From Enterococcus villorum (GTDB taxonomy: Bacteria; Bacillota; Bacilli; Lactobacillales; Enterococcaceae), in the NCBI RefSeq assembly GCF_007990225.1, contig NZ_BJWF01000025.1, positions 1-36,056 of the forward strand: 36,056 bases of DNA, in the 5' to 3' direction. Positions within the stretch are counted from its first letter, which is position 1; every line of letters begins with the position of its first letter. Position numbers and translations under genes: made by a program. Below, piece after piece: positions 7,835-17,092 of the stretch. The notes under the pieces are model-generated. The model did no database searches and was not told the origin of the DNA. It saw only the letters and a list, made by a program, of their open reading frames with translations.

Positions 7835-8281
7835 TCATCCTGCTTGATTAAGTGCATGGATTAGCGCTTGCCTAAAGCTTTGGTGATCTTGTGGCGTAAA
7901 AGGTTTAGGTCCTTTTGTTCTTAGGCCTGCTTTTCGTAATTTACTGCTTTGATAACGTTGTTCTAATAAACCGTCTATCGTGGTTGAAGTAAACTCTTTG
8001 CCTGTTTGGTGAAACACTCGTACGCCTTTTGGCAACACCAAAGAAGCCAGTCCATAGTCTTGCGTGACTAAGATATCTCCTTTACGAATTAAACCGACAA
8101 TTTTATAGTCTGCGCTATCGGCACCTTGATCAACATAGACAAATTGAACATAGGAGGGATACACTTTTGTAGTGTAGTGATCCACACTGGTCACAATCAC
8201 AACGTCCAGTTGATAAGCCTGAGCAATCTCAATCACATCTTCTTTAACTGGAGAACCATCTCCATCAATCACGATGCGCAT
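7835..8281 (-). CDS. YaiI/YqxD family (DUF188) protein
   Basis: A 148-residue protein starting MRIVIDGDGSPVKEDVIEIA, with the acidic motif DGDGSPVK near the N-terminus, DQGADSADYKIV in the middle and DILVTQDYGLASLVLPKG after it. These are hallmarks of the YaiI/YqxD (DUF188) family, which has a PIN/NYN-like nuclease fold; its cellular role is not established. GGAGGGAGCGC precedes the chosen ATG. An upstream in-frame start would overlap the preceding gene more deeply. The first codons overlap the end of the membrane-protein gene by 17 bases, pointing to translational coupling. It ends about 180 bases before the ddl start. Confidence 0.85.
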   Translation of the reverse strand: MRIVIDGDGSPVKEDVIEIAQAYQLDVVIVTSVDHYTTKVYPSYVQFVYVDQGADSADYKIVGLIRKGDILVTQDYGLASLVLPKGVRVFHQTGKEFTSTTIDGLLEQRYQSSKLRKAGLRTKGPKPFTPQDHQSFRQALIHALNQAG

Positions 8282-9641
8282 GCGCTCCCTCCTCTCGTTT
8301 CCATAAAAGATAAACAATGACTACACTCATCAGTAAGAACCCAATATTCCCCCACTTTGCATACTCCATCAACTGCGCACTCGTATCGGAAACACTAATT
8401 TTATCTGTTAACTGCAACAACATTGCTACCGGCTGATCGAACCAGCGCGTAAGACCCAATAGCAGACCCATTAAAAGAAATTGATGGACCACGCTTCCTT
8501 GGTTTTGTGTAGTATATTTGATAACTACACGTTGATCCATTGGTATATCTGCATTTATTTCATAACATGTACGATTAAGCCAACCGCTAATAATTGAGTG
8601 ACAAAAACTGACGAAAAATAAACCAATAGTAAAGAAACCAGGAATCAATAAAATCAGTAGTGAACCAAACACACCAATCAATTGAGCAACTACCGGTGAC
8701 GTGGAAACTTTTTTCAACACACTATTTCCGATCAGTTTTGCTAAAATCATTCCGGCGATATATGGGAGATACATAGCAGTCGCCAAATGAGCAAATCCAT
8801 ATATCACGCCTATATAGAATGTGCTAAATAAAAAAAGAAAATTCCCTAGCATGCCACTAAAAAAAGTATACAAATTGAGCCAAACAGGTAGTTTCCAACT
8901 TTTTTTGACACGCCCTAAATAAAAAGCCGCTAGAATAAAGAAACATAAAAAAACATAAATTGCAAAATCAAAAAGTGCTGAATTTACTAATATTCTTGCA
9001 TTCCGAAGTAAAAACAATAAAACAAAAGAAAGGAGAAAAAGGAAGAATTCTTTTGGGACAAACATCGTCGTCTTGATATCCTTGAAATCAAGCTCATATC
9101 TGGGGTAATGACTCACCGTATGATAGGCCATAATATAAAACAAGGTGTATAACCCTAAAGTAATAACCACTTGTGTTATCCCAGAAAGCTCAATTGAACG
9201 AAATAAGATAACTAATAAAACTAACGCAAATGGGTATTGTTTCCCAGTCATGTTCGTGAATCCTTGCCGTTTTTCATGATAGTTTACGGTCACATTTGCT
9301 GGAGGCAACCAAGCTGCACTTAATCCTAGTAAAATACTAGAGAAATAAAATAAAGGGAAATATAAGACGCCAAAAACACCTAGTAATGCTCCTGCTCCCC
9401 CCATTAAAAGAGAGATCATTAGTAATGTATAGCTATCTAAGCCAAAACGAATACTGCGTATCAAAAACAACCCCGTCATCCGAAAAGTATAAAATAGCGT
9501 AAAAGGCAAAATAGAGGCCAAATTGTTTCCATCACTTAAACTTAAAAATAAAAGATACGGTATAAAAATCACCGTATTGCTTAAAATAAAAGGCGTCGTT
9601 TGTGTAAAATTACGCCCAAATTGTTTGATTTTCTCGAACAT
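8265..9641 (-). CDS. MFS-like multi-spanning membrane protein
   Basis: A 458-residue, strongly hydrophobic protein with about 12 predicted membrane spans, for example TPFILSNTVIFIPYLLFLSL near residue 16, LLMISLLMGGAGALLGVFG near 74, and FLLMSVVIVYLLW at the C-terminus. The layout resembles a major facilitator transporter: two six-helix halves and a central basic loop (GRVKKSWK near residue 243). I cannot name a substrate. AAGGAG seven bases before the ATG supports the start. It overlaps the next gene by 17 bases, so it is co-translated with the YaiI/YqxD protein. Position upstream of ddl-murF does not by itself show a role in cell-wall synthesis. Confidence 0.7.
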   Translation of the reverse strand: MFEKIKQFGRNFTQTTPFILSNTVIFIPYLLFLSLSDGNNLASILPFTLFYTFRMTGLFLIRSIRFGLDSYTLLMISLLMGGAGALLGVFGVLYFPLFYFSSILLGLSAAWLPPANVTVNYHEKRQGFTNMTGKQYPFALVLLVILFRSIELSGITQVVITLGLYTLFYIMAYHTVSHYPRYELDFKDIKTTMFVPKEFFLFLLSFVLLFLLRNARILVNSALFDFAIYVFLCFFILAAFYLGRVKKSWKLPVWLNLYTFFSGMLGNFLFLFSTFYIGVIYGFAHLATAMYLPYIAGMILAKLIGNSVLKKVSTSPVVAQLIGVFGSLLILLIPGFFTIGLFFVSFCHSIISGWLNRTCYEINADIPMDQRVVIKYTTQNQGSVVHQFLLMGLLLGLTRWFDQPVAMLLQLTDKISVSDTSAQLMEYAKWGNIGFLLMSVVIVYLLWKREEGAHAHRD

Positions 9642-10401
9642 AAAAAAGCTCCTTAGCTAGTAATTTACAGTTATATTTCCATTGGTTTTTAAAGTCATTC
9701 TAGCATTAATTTAAATAGAAACCAATTATAGAGAATATTCTCTCTCAGATTATAGTCAGACGAAAAAAGAACCTGCGACGAAGACAAAAGTAACTTCTTC
9801 AAGTAACACTTCTTTTAGCATATAACTTTTCATATTCCATTGACTCTTGGGATATTGTCATGGAAATATACTTCGAGCAAACTGACTTTACAGATGTTCT
9901 TTTCATTTTGAACCTCATTCAAGTCTTTTCTGAATAGCGCATCATTGATCAGTTGTCTTGTTCTTATTTTATAAAAAGAAGCCATTAAGACATTGTCATA
10001 AATTTTCTTTTTAAAATCCTATTAGAAACTACCTCTTTTTTCCTGTTGTTTCAATCTCTTACTTCATATGATTAGGTTGAGAAAGATCAACAAATTTTCG
10101 GTTATAATACTTGTATTTAGCAGTACTATCCATGACATGAAGCCTGTGCTAAGAGGAATTTTTCCACCTGTTTTTGATATAAATATCAGAAAGTGCGTTC
10201 CCTATTTTAGGAAACGCACCTTCTCCATACTTTTCAATTTTTTAAACTCATCCACACTAGCGAATGACATAAACTTCTATCTGCACCTGAATTTCTTTTA
10301 TAAAAAAGCCTTCTTCCTTCATCTATTTTAAATCCTTGTCAAATAAATATCTTGATATAATCTAGTGGCTCGCCATTTCTTAATTTTTTGTCTCGCTTAT
10401 T
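9642..10401. other. 760-bp gap without a confident gene
   Basis: The region separates the housekeeping block from the polysaccharide locus. It holds a hairpin at 10193-10219 and only weak frames. On the minus strand, 9830-9985 is a 51-codon frame (MASFYKIRTRQL...) with no ribosome binding site that looks like a gene fragment. A plus-strand 87-codon frame (10068-10331) is low-complexity, Phe-rich and lacks a ribosome binding site; I do not call it. Confidence 0.4.
10193..10219. terminator. Candidate terminator downstream of the epimerase
   Basis: Stem GTGCGTTCCCT / AGGAAACGCAC (11 positions, one mismatch) with a 5-base loop. It is about 180 bases beyond the epimerase stop and lacks a strong U-run, so it is a moderate candidate for ending the polysaccharide transcript. 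Confidence 0.4.
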
Positions 10402-11400
10402 CTATTTGGATCCAGCACTCAATATCTCTACCGATTGACTCATATACCACTTGATTGTTTCAGCTAAACCTTCTTCTAGCTTTATTGTCGGAGAATAATT
10501 TAAAGCTTCCACAGACTTTTCGATACTAGCGTAGGAATTGACAATGTCGCCTTTTCTTTTCTCCGTATAATTTACTTGAGCTTCTTTATTAAAAATTTTA
10601 CTCATTATGGCGACTAAGTTATTTAGATTGATGACCTCTCCACACGCAATATTATAAGCTTTCCCATTTGTTTTATCAGAAGACAAAGCTGCTTTTATAT
10701 TTGCTTGAAGCACATTATCAATATAGGTAAAATCTCTAGATTGCTTACCATCTCCATAAATTTTTAAAGGATCATTCTGTTGCATCAATTCAATAAATTT
10801 GGGAATCACCGCCGCATATTGCCCATTAGGATTTTGTCTTCTACCAAACACATTAAAGTAGCGAAGTCCTACAGTAGGCAGATCATAGATATCTGAATAC
10901 AATTTCCCATGTAATTCATTTACTTTTTTTGTCAATGCGTAAGGAGAAATCACTTCTCCTTCTTCACCTTCTTTTTTAGGCAGCGTTTGGCTATCTCCAT
11001 AAACGGAAGAGCTAGAAGCATAAACGAATTTTTTTACCTGATTTTTTTTAGCGGCTTCTAACATATTTAAGGTCCCTTGAATATTATTTTCTCCATACTC
11101 AACGGGCATGCGAATACTTCTCGGTATACTTCCCCATGCAGCTTGGTGAAAAATGTAATCGACTCCTTCAGCTGCTGATTCACAACTACTTACATTAGTA
11201 ATGTCTTCATTAATAAATTCAAAATTGTTACATGCCATTAAATGTTGTATATTCTCCAATTTTCCTGTTGAAAGGTTGTCCATGCAACGAGTATGATAAC
11301 CAGCCTCAATGAGTAGTTCACAAAGATTACTACCAATAAAACCAGCACCACCCGTTACTAAAAATCGTGTATCTTTGGGAAATTTGTTTTTTATATCCAT
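10402..11400 (-). CDS. UDP-N-acetylglucosamine 4-epimerase (WbpP/TviC-like SDR)
   Basis: A 332-residue extended short-chain dehydrogenase. The NAD-binding motif VTGGAGFIGSNLCELL is near residue 15. The catalytic Tyr-Lys pair is in SPYALTKKVNELHG near residue 152, preceded by SSSSVYGD. The segment HQAAWGSIPRSI resembles the motif of WbpP/TviC-type enzymes, which interconvert UDP-GlcNAc and UDP-GalNAc (or their uronic acids), rather than plain GalE. AAGGAG precedes the ATG. It follows the GT2 gene by 12 bases and is the last gene of this unit. It probably supplies GalNAc-type donors to the glycosyltransferases; exact substrate is inferred. Confidence 0.82.
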   Translation of the reverse strand: MDIKNKFPKDTRFLVTGGAGFIGSNLCELLIEAGYHTRCMDNLSTGKLENIQHLMACNNFEFINEDITNVSSCESAAEGVDYIFHQAAWGSIPRSIRMPVEYGENNIQGTLNMLEAAKKNQVKKFVYASSSSVYGDSQTLPKKEGEEGEVISPYALTKKVNELHGKLYSDIYDLPTVGLRYFNVFGRRQNPNGQYAAVIPKFIELMQQNDPLKIYGDGKQSRDFTYIDNVLQANIKAALSSDKTNGKAYNIACGEVINLNNLVAIMSKIFNKEAQVNYTEKRKGDIVNSYASIEKSVEALNYSPTIKLEEGLAETIKWYMSQSVEILSAGSK

Positions 11401-11412
11401 GAATTCTCCTTT

Positions 11413-12396
11413 TTAACCTATCCACTTATTTTTTTCTTTTATTAAATAAATAAATTTCAATTTATTTTTAATTCCTTTGATTGAATCAATGTTAGAAAAA
11501 CGTAAAACGGTCTGAAATTCTGGCTGAGAAAAAAGAAGATTCATCTTTTCTCTTGGCTCGTCATAAGCATTTTTTATTTTTTCAAATAACTTATTCACTT
11601 TTTGAAAACTCAACTGTCGATAATAGCTTGGGTTCAATCCGAGTTCTCGAGTAAACTTTTTAAATACTTCACATACTTGATTGTCATCTATAATTCTTTG
11701 ATCATCTACTTTATTCGCTGCCGCTGAGCCTGGTCTGCCAAATCGATAATAGTAATAGATTTTGTGATTGATGTATAACTTGCATCCTTTTAGCATCATT
11801 TGACAATTAAATATTGAATCTTGCCCTGTCCGAATTTCAGGAAAAACAAGTTGATTTTTTATTAAAAAATCTTTGCGATAAAGTTTATTACATGCTGAAA
11901 AAAAGCTTGTCTCAAAAAATATTTCGGGAAAATGTTCGCGAAATTGATTATAATCCATAATTTGAAGGTCTTTATTCGATCGTAGAGTAACCTCTTTAAT
12001 TCTTTCACATGATTCGGTCACGTACTGCATACTAAACATCACTACATCAACCGTATACATAGAGAATAATTCAAGATTTTCCTCCAATGTTTTCTTGTGA
12101 AGTTGATCATCAGGATCAAAAAATGCGACATATTCGCCTTGGGCAATTTTTAATCCTTCATTTCTAGCATATGCCAATCCATGATTATTCTGGTTAATAA
12201 TCTTTGCATTCTTCAATTCTTTGATTCGTTCATTTAAATAATCCAATGTGCCATCTGTTGAACCGTCATTCACAAAAATAAGTTCATAGTTCTTATATGT
12301 TTGGTTAATCATACTGTCAATAAAGTCTTGCAAATAATTAACTACGTTATAACAAGGTACAATGATGCTTACTTGGTTTTCTATGTTATCCTTCAC
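11413..12396 (-). CDS. Family 2 glycosyltransferase
   Basis: A 327-residue GT-A fold transferase beginning with the GT2 signature VSIIVPCYNVVNYL. It continues with ELIFVNDGSTDGTLDYL (about residue 38) and the metal/nucleotide-binding VAFFDPDDQ (about 90). No membrane spans are evident, so it probably works at the inner face of the membrane on a lipid-linked sugar. The start is GTG, six bases after GGAG. It has about 1.1 kb of gene-less DNA upstream and is transcribed with the epimerase. The sugar it transfers cannot be told from sequence. Confidence 0.85.
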   Translation of the reverse strand: MKDNIENQVSIIVPCYNVVNYLQDFIDSMINQTYKNYELIFVNDGSTDGTLDYLNERIKELKNAKIINQNNHGLAYARNEGLKIAQGEYVAFFDPDDQLHKKTLEENLELFSMYTVDVVMFSMQYVTESCERIKEVTLRSNKDLQIMDYNQFREHFPEIFFETSFFSACNKLYRKDFLIKNQLVFPEIRTGQDSIFNCQMMLKGCKLYINHKIYYYYRFGRPGSAAANKVDDQRIIDDNQVCEVFKKFTRELGLNPSYYRQLSFQKVNKLFEKIKNAYDEPREKMNLLFSQPEFQTVLRFSNIDSIKGIKNKLKFIYLIKEKNKWIG

Positions 12397-13539
12397 ACTC
12401 TTCTCCTTTTTTTTCTTTTAGTTGTATATCGTCTAATGTTAACCACGTTAATTGCTAATAAAAATCAGAAAGTAACAGTTGATCTCTTAGTTTCCCAGTG
12501 AATCACTCTTACTTAGTTAAAATCAATCATTTTTGGACCCTTTAAAACCGAAGTAACAAGTAATATTAAGACAATCAAATGAAAAAGAAGCCTCGTAGGA
12601 AAGACTTCTTTTCGCTAGAATACTCATAGGCTGATTAGCTTGTTCCCACTCTTTTATTTTATCGACTATCACTGATTGAGATAATCAAAATATATTTTTT
12701 TAAAATATGTTTTTTGCAGAAATTGCTTTTATCCAAATCATACGGCATACAGATCAATTAATAAGGGGTAATTGAAATTAACGTTTAAGAAAATTACCTC
12801 CCCTTTGAAATAAACAGTAGTATCTTTACTGCATCCACACCTATCATTGGAATCATACTTATTTATATGGTCAATAAAGTCAAAGCTATATAATTGAACA
12901 AACAAAATGATTCGATTATAGTTTTCTCTACTTCATTCTTAATTCCTTTAGTTATTCGCTGGACAATTTTTTAGTAATGAACATATCCCCTATTCTATAA
13001 AGCAAAAAAAACTACTAATTTATAAAAAACTAGTAGTTTTTTTGCTCATCATTTTGTGGGCAGATCATTCATTAAGTGTGTATATAAACTCCCCCAAATC
13101 CCACGACTAAATGATAGCTTATCTTATCTTGTCTTATTTAATTATTCAAAATGAGCAGTTTACTATTTGCTCTTTTGATTGATGAAACAAATAGAGTTGC
13201 CCTCTATTCCTACATAAAAAGTTCTTTTCATGTCACAGGAAATTAAAAATTGACTGTAACTATCATCAATACCTATCAACACTTAGAGAATATCCTATAG
13301 GAAGAGTTTTTCTAAATTTCTAAGTCTATCTATTTTCTCTCTACTAATTTTCTTATGGATATTCTTTCCATCTCAGTTTTTAATAGTTGCTTCCACTTTA
13401 AACTTGGCAAAACGATCTTTTCATGTTTCTGAAAGAGGAAAGGTCCCTTTTGACATTTCATCTACTTGGTTTAACTTTAGTTCGATTTCTATTATGATTC
13501 CTAATTATATTTTCTTAGGACAAACCTCTCTAATGCAGC
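12397..13539. other. 1.1-kb gene-less, possibly decayed stretch
   Basis: Very AT-rich. It contains a strong bidirectional terminator (13002-13045), a weaker AAAAGAAG/CTTCTTTT hairpin near 12583-12612, and minus-strand fragments that read as protein but are broken by stops. One, at 13295-13456, starts MSKGTFPLSET, has UGA codons after 11 and 24 residues, then reads HKKISREKIDRLRNLEKL. Another near 12830-12965 reads ITKGIKNEVEKTII. I recognise no family. Decayed genes are the likeliest explanation. Confidence 0.4.
13002..13045. terminator. Bidirectional intrinsic terminator
   Basis: GC followed by A8 and CTACTA pairs with TAGTAG, T7 and GC around a loop of about 13 bases. A-tract and T-tract flank the core on both strands, so it can terminate in either direction. 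It lies about 500 bases beyond the stop of the Mga-type gene at 13540. Confidence 0.75.
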
Positions 13540-15072
13540 TCATTTTTTCACTGTTTCAAAAATAGCAGTAAGTTCTCTAAAATCTTTTGGACTTGGTTCA
13601 CGATTTATTTTAATAATTTTCGCATTTGGGTATTGCTTATTCAAATTTTTTACTGCAGCAGTAGTGATCACTACATCCACTGATTCTGCAAGCTTTTTCT
13701 CAGGAAATGTCAGAAATTTGAGATGATATTGTTCTTTAAAGTAGAACGCTATTTTTTTAATTATATGAGTGGTAATTAATATAGGCATGTCACTTTCTAG
13801 AATAACAGAAATCTCCTTTTCAAAATAAACCGGTTCAATATCCTGTGTAATAATTTTTATATAAGGCAACAATAAATATCGTTGTTCCAGAAAAATTTCG
13901 TTCGATGATAACTCATATAATTCTTTAAGAAAATGATAAACCATTGTCGAAAGCGTTGGATAATTAGTTTGAAAATAATTAGTATATATTAATCCGTTCA
14001 TATCCGATTTAAAATTTTTAAAAACATAAGCAAAACAATGACAGCTAAATAAACCATATCTAGTAAAGCTTGTGTCTAAATTTATTTCATTTTTGGTAAA
14101 GAAATAAGAATTGATTTTTTTCAAAGACAAATCTGTTGCTTGAAAAATCAGCGTATTTCTTTTGCGATGGTCTTCAATGATCTCATCGATTGTTTTAGGA
14201 ATTAACATATGGTAAGAAGCTGACATTGATAATCCAACAGTATAATGAAAAGCCGTTTCTTCTTCTGAAATATTAATTTTCCCTATACACTCTTGTTCCA
14301 ATACTCCTTTGAAATGCTCATAGCGATATCCTTGAGCGATTTCACCTAATTTTTTATCTTTCGCATCAATAAAGTTCTTTTTTCTTGTACGTAAAACTGA
14401 TTCAGCAAAATAATAGCTAATTTGACGGATAAAAAGATGAGGAATTTCTATATCTGACAGAATTAACGAATAGAGCAAATGGTTAGTCATCTCGACTATG
14501 TCTTGTTCAGCTACCGAATCAAATGGCCAAGTCACCCCTCCGTAAACACGCCAATAGAAAATCATCATTAATAAGCGAATTTGTTTTTCATCACCTTCTA
14601 GTTTGGCTGTTACTCGTGAAATAGTCACATCAAAATCGTCAAAGTAAGACCTGATTTTATTGATATTTCTTCTAACAGTTGCTTCACTCACATAATTTTG
14701 TTGTGCATATTGTGTCACAGAGGAAATTTCTTCTTTAAAAATTGCTTCCAATAATTGAACAGCTGGTGCTTGAGAAATGATGTAAGCAATCAACACTTGG
14801 ATATCTTTATCATTACGAATGTTAATTTGGATTCCTTTTCCTTTCGAAATAATCAGCTCAATCCCCTCTTCTCCTAGATCAGAAATATCTCTAGCTAATT
14901 TTTCAGTCACTCGTAACACAGCAGCTGTATTGATTTGAAGAATATTTCCAACGTCATTTGTCGTCAACCATCGTTGAGAAGTTTTATTTAACTCTTTAGC
15001 TAATTGAACTTCAAGTAGCGTGGATGAATCGACTAACTTTTCAAGGGTATTTGACTGATCATAATTTATCAT
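13540..15072 (-). CDS. Mga/AtxA-type transcriptional regulator (copy 1)
   Basis: A 510-residue protein with Mga-family architecture. An N-terminal winged HTH (WLTTNDVGNILQINTAAVLR, about residues 35-54) is followed by LIISKGKGIQI and a second HTH (NYVSEATVRRNINKIRSYF, about 124-142). A long helical part has the YWRVYGGVTWPF landmark, and the C-terminal part (VILESDMPILI, DVVITTAAVKN) looks like an EIIB-type domain. Such regulators activate surface and virulence genes, and their regulatory domains can be PTS-phosphorylated in relatives. The ATG follows AAGGAG, which is embedded in a 15-bp palindrome. It is separated from the upstream operon by a terminator and ends in TGA. Two paralogues lie at 17639-20669. 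Confidence 0.85.
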   Translation of the reverse strand: MINYDQSNTLEKLVDSSTLLEVQLAKELNKTSQRWLTTNDVGNILQINTAAVLRVTEKLARDISDLGEEGIELIISKGKGIQINIRNDKDIQVLIAYIISQAPAVQLLEAIFKEEISSVTQYAQQNYVSEATVRRNINKIRSYFDDFDVTISRVTAKLEGDEKQIRLLMMIFYWRVYGGVTWPFDSVAEQDIVEMTNHLLYSLILSDIEIPHLFIRQISYYFAESVLRTRKKNFIDAKDKKLGEIAQGYRYEHFKGVLEQECIGKINISEEETAFHYTVGLSMSASYHMLIPKTIDEIIEDHRKRNTLIFQATDLSLKKINSYFFTKNEINLDTSFTRYGLFSCHCFAYVFKNFKSDMNGLIYTNYFQTNYPTLSTMVYHFLKELYELSSNEIFLEQRYLLLPYIKIITQDIEPVYFEKEISVILESDMPILITTHIIKKIAFYFKEQYHLKFLTFPEKKLAESVDVVITTAAVKNLNKQYPNAKIIKINREPSPKDFRELTAIFETVKK

Positions 15073-15073
15073 T

Positions 15074-15088
15074 TTAAGGACTCCTTAA
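15074..15088 (-). promoter_or_regulatory. Palindrome over the ribosome binding site of Mga-type copy 1
   Basis: TTAAGGA-G-TCCTTAA on the minus strand includes the AAGGAG ribosome binding site. Folding would hide it; alternatively it is an operator. Confidence 0.4.
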
Positions 15089-15131
15089 CTCTGTTTCATT
15101 TTACAAATCAATCCTACCATTAAACATGGAC

Positions 15132-15159
15132 AAAATAAAAAAAGAGACCTCCGTCTCTT
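15132..15159 (-). terminator. Intrinsic terminator of the polysaccharide operon
   Basis: Stem AAGAGAC/GTCTCTT (15142-15148, 15153-15159) with a 4-base loop, followed on the minus strand by TTTTTTATTTTG. The stem overlaps the stop codon of the 124-residue gene. Confidence 0.85.
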
Positions 15160-15532
15160 AAAAAAAATCGGTTAGTTGTACAATATTGATATTCTGATAC
15201 AACGTATGAATATCCTGAACAATATCACGATCTTCAAAATCTACTACTGTTTTCGCTAGCCTTTTTCCTGTCTTCGTTTTGATAATCGCATTCACCACTT
15301 TAAAATTTTCCTCAAAAATAAAATCAGCGATTGTTTGATTACTTTTTAGAAGTAATTCTGGCACGATATGCCCTTCTTCTAGTTTTTCTACCAAGCAATG
15401 TTTATTTAGCTTTAGAAAAGCTTTCAATTCTTCAGCGGTTTTATAAATATCGGTGACTATAAATCTTAAAAATTCCCCTGACGACTGCTCTTTTTCTACC
15501 ACGCCATAGATACTACAATCGATAAAATCCAT
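15158..15532 (-). CDS. Hypothetical protein, last gene of the polysaccharide operon
   Basis: I do not recognise this 124-residue protein. GGAGG seven bases before the ATG and a terminator at its 3' end show a real gene. It has no signal peptide or membrane span and is rich in Lys, Glu, Ile and Val, with alternating hydrophobic stretches (FLRFIVTDIY, VVNAIIKTKTG, NINIVQLTDFF) that suggest a small mixed alpha/beta cytosolic protein. It is 97 bases downstream of the Wzx flippase gene in the same direction, which hints at a link with surface-polysaccharide export or with the neighbouring regulators; that is only context. Confidence 0.7.
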   Translation of the reverse strand: MDFIDCSIYGVVEKEQSSGEFLRFIVTDIYKTAEELKAFLKLNKHCLVEKLEEGHIVPELLLKSNQTIADFIFEENFKVVNAIIKTKTGKRLAKTVVDFEDRDIVQDIHTLYQNINIVQLTDFF

Positions 15533-15629
15533 ATCCGTTCCTCCAATACACTCATTTTTGTTAATAATAAAACAAATCTAACGTTCTTTACGTTCTTTTA
15601 TTGAGGTATTGTACTCCCTTTTTTGATTT

Positions 15630-17048
15630 TTATTTTTTTCGACTGGACTTCAGGACTTCAATGAATAAATTACATCTAAATACCATGGTCAAACTCATAT
15701 AGATAATCAATCCTAAGCCTGCTTGCAGAAAATTCGTCACTAACGTAGGTGCGCTAGTTGCTGTAATCCTTCTAGTCACTAAACACATCACCAGGCCAGC
15801 AATCATATATTTGATGATGTGAAAATAGTTAAATCGAAAATTCGTTCCTTTATATAACGAAGTAATTCTTGAAACTAGGACAAAGCACTCGGCAAAAATA
15901 CTTGCACAAACTGAACCATATATACCAATTTTCGGAAGTAAAAGTAAATTCGTTAATACACTAATAACTGCTCCTAAGATAACAGAAAAATTATACTGTC
16001 TAACCTTACCAACAGGAATCAGGTATTGTCTTGAAATCGCCATACTGAGAGGAACAACAACAATAAGTACAGAAAAAACGGGAATAAGCTGATTCACAAA
16101 AGTAAATTTCTCCCCTAAAAACCATGGAACAAATTTGTCAAAAATCGTTAGCATGCCAAACATAATGGGAATCGAAAAAAACAATTGCCCATCCGTAGTT
16201 TTCTCAAGTGTGGTAATCATTTTACTTTGATGGCTATTTTTATACATGTTACTCATCCTTGGCAACATCACCGTATCAAATGCCGTAATCAATGTAATAA
16301 ATACCATATTCATCGTCAGAGAACTCGTGTAATAGCCAACTTCTGTTGGTCCTACAAAAACACCAAGTAAGGTTTTATTCAAAGTCGTGTAAATAATGAT
16401 GGCGATTTGTGGGATGAAAAAATGGACAGCGGATTTCAAATGTCCAAGAACAGCTTTTAACTTTGTCTTTTTAAAAGTAATATATTTTTTTAAATACCAA
16501 CAAGGATAGATTTGTGGTAAAACAAAACTAAGGGATTGAATAAACACGTACTTACCTAAATCATCTGCCGTTTTGACACTCATAATGATCAAAAAGAACA
16601 CAAAGATTTGCGAAAAAATATTGGCTAACATCGTTCGCTTAAAATCTTCCATGCCCATATAAAACCAAGAAACATCAAATAAAACGGAAATAATTGATAA
16701 ACTCTGCAAATAAAAGTAACCCGCATAATTTAATTGGCTAGCCAGAGCGACAAATAGCAGGAAGTTTATCAAAACAAGTAAAGCTTTCAAATTGAAAATT
16801 TCCCAAAAGACACGACTTAATGCTTCCTTATCATCCCTTGCCAAGGCGATTTCTCTACTACCATATAAGGTAATTCCTAACCCAGAAAATAAAATAAAGT
16901 AAGAAACAATCGAGTAAGTATAATTATAAATCCCTAATCCTTGTGGTCCTAAGGTTCTAGAAACGATTGGAATCGTCAAAATAGGGATGATTATTTTCAT
17001 TAATTGATATAAAGCTTGGTAAATAAAATTAGAAAAAACTTTTTTCAT
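15630..17048 (-). CDS. Wzx-type oligosaccharide repeat-unit flippase
   Basis: A 472-residue membrane protein with about 12-14 hydrophobic helices, beginning with FIYQALYQLMKIIIPILTIP and then VSRTLGPQGLGIYNYTYSI. That opening is characteristic of the polysaccharide transport (PST) branch of the MOP exporter superfamily. FLGEKFTFVNQLIPV and QYLIPVGKVRQYN are also typical positions. These proteins flip undecaprenyl-linked repeat units to the outer face of the membrane. AAGGAAC precedes the ATG. It lies 44 bases after the acetyltransferase gene. Its presence argues for a Wzx/Wzy-type pathway, yet no Wzy polymerase is visible in the window. Confidence 0.9.
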   Translation of the reverse strand: MKKVFSNFIYQALYQLMKIIIPILTIPIVSRTLGPQGLGIYNYTYSIVSYFILFSGLGITLYGSREIALARDDKEALSRVFWEIFNLKALLVLINFLLFVALASQLNYAGYFYLQSLSIISVLFDVSWFYMGMEDFKRTMLANIFSQIFVFFLIIMSVKTADDLGKYVFIQSLSFVLPQIYPCWYLKKYITFKKTKLKAVLGHLKSAVHFFIPQIAIIIYTTLNKTLLGVFVGPTEVGYYTSSLTMNMVFITLITAFDTVMLPRMSNMYKNSHQSKMITTLEKTTDGQLFFSIPIMFGMLTIFDKFVPWFLGEKFTFVNQLIPVFSVLIVVVPLSMAISRQYLIPVGKVRQYNFSVILGAVISVLTNLLLLPKIGIYGSVCASIFAECFVLVSRITSLYKGTNFRFNYFHIIKYMIAGLVMCLVTRRITATSAPTLVTNFLQAGLGLIIYMSLTMVFRCNLFIEVLKSSRKK

Positions 17049-17092
17049 GTAGTGTTCCTTTCTAAAATAGTAAACCTCAAAGTAAACAATTA

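Noticed and set aside
10068-10331. 87-codon plus-strand frame
   Set aside because: Phe/Ile-rich low-complexity reading with no ribosome binding site, running through a terminator-like hairpin.
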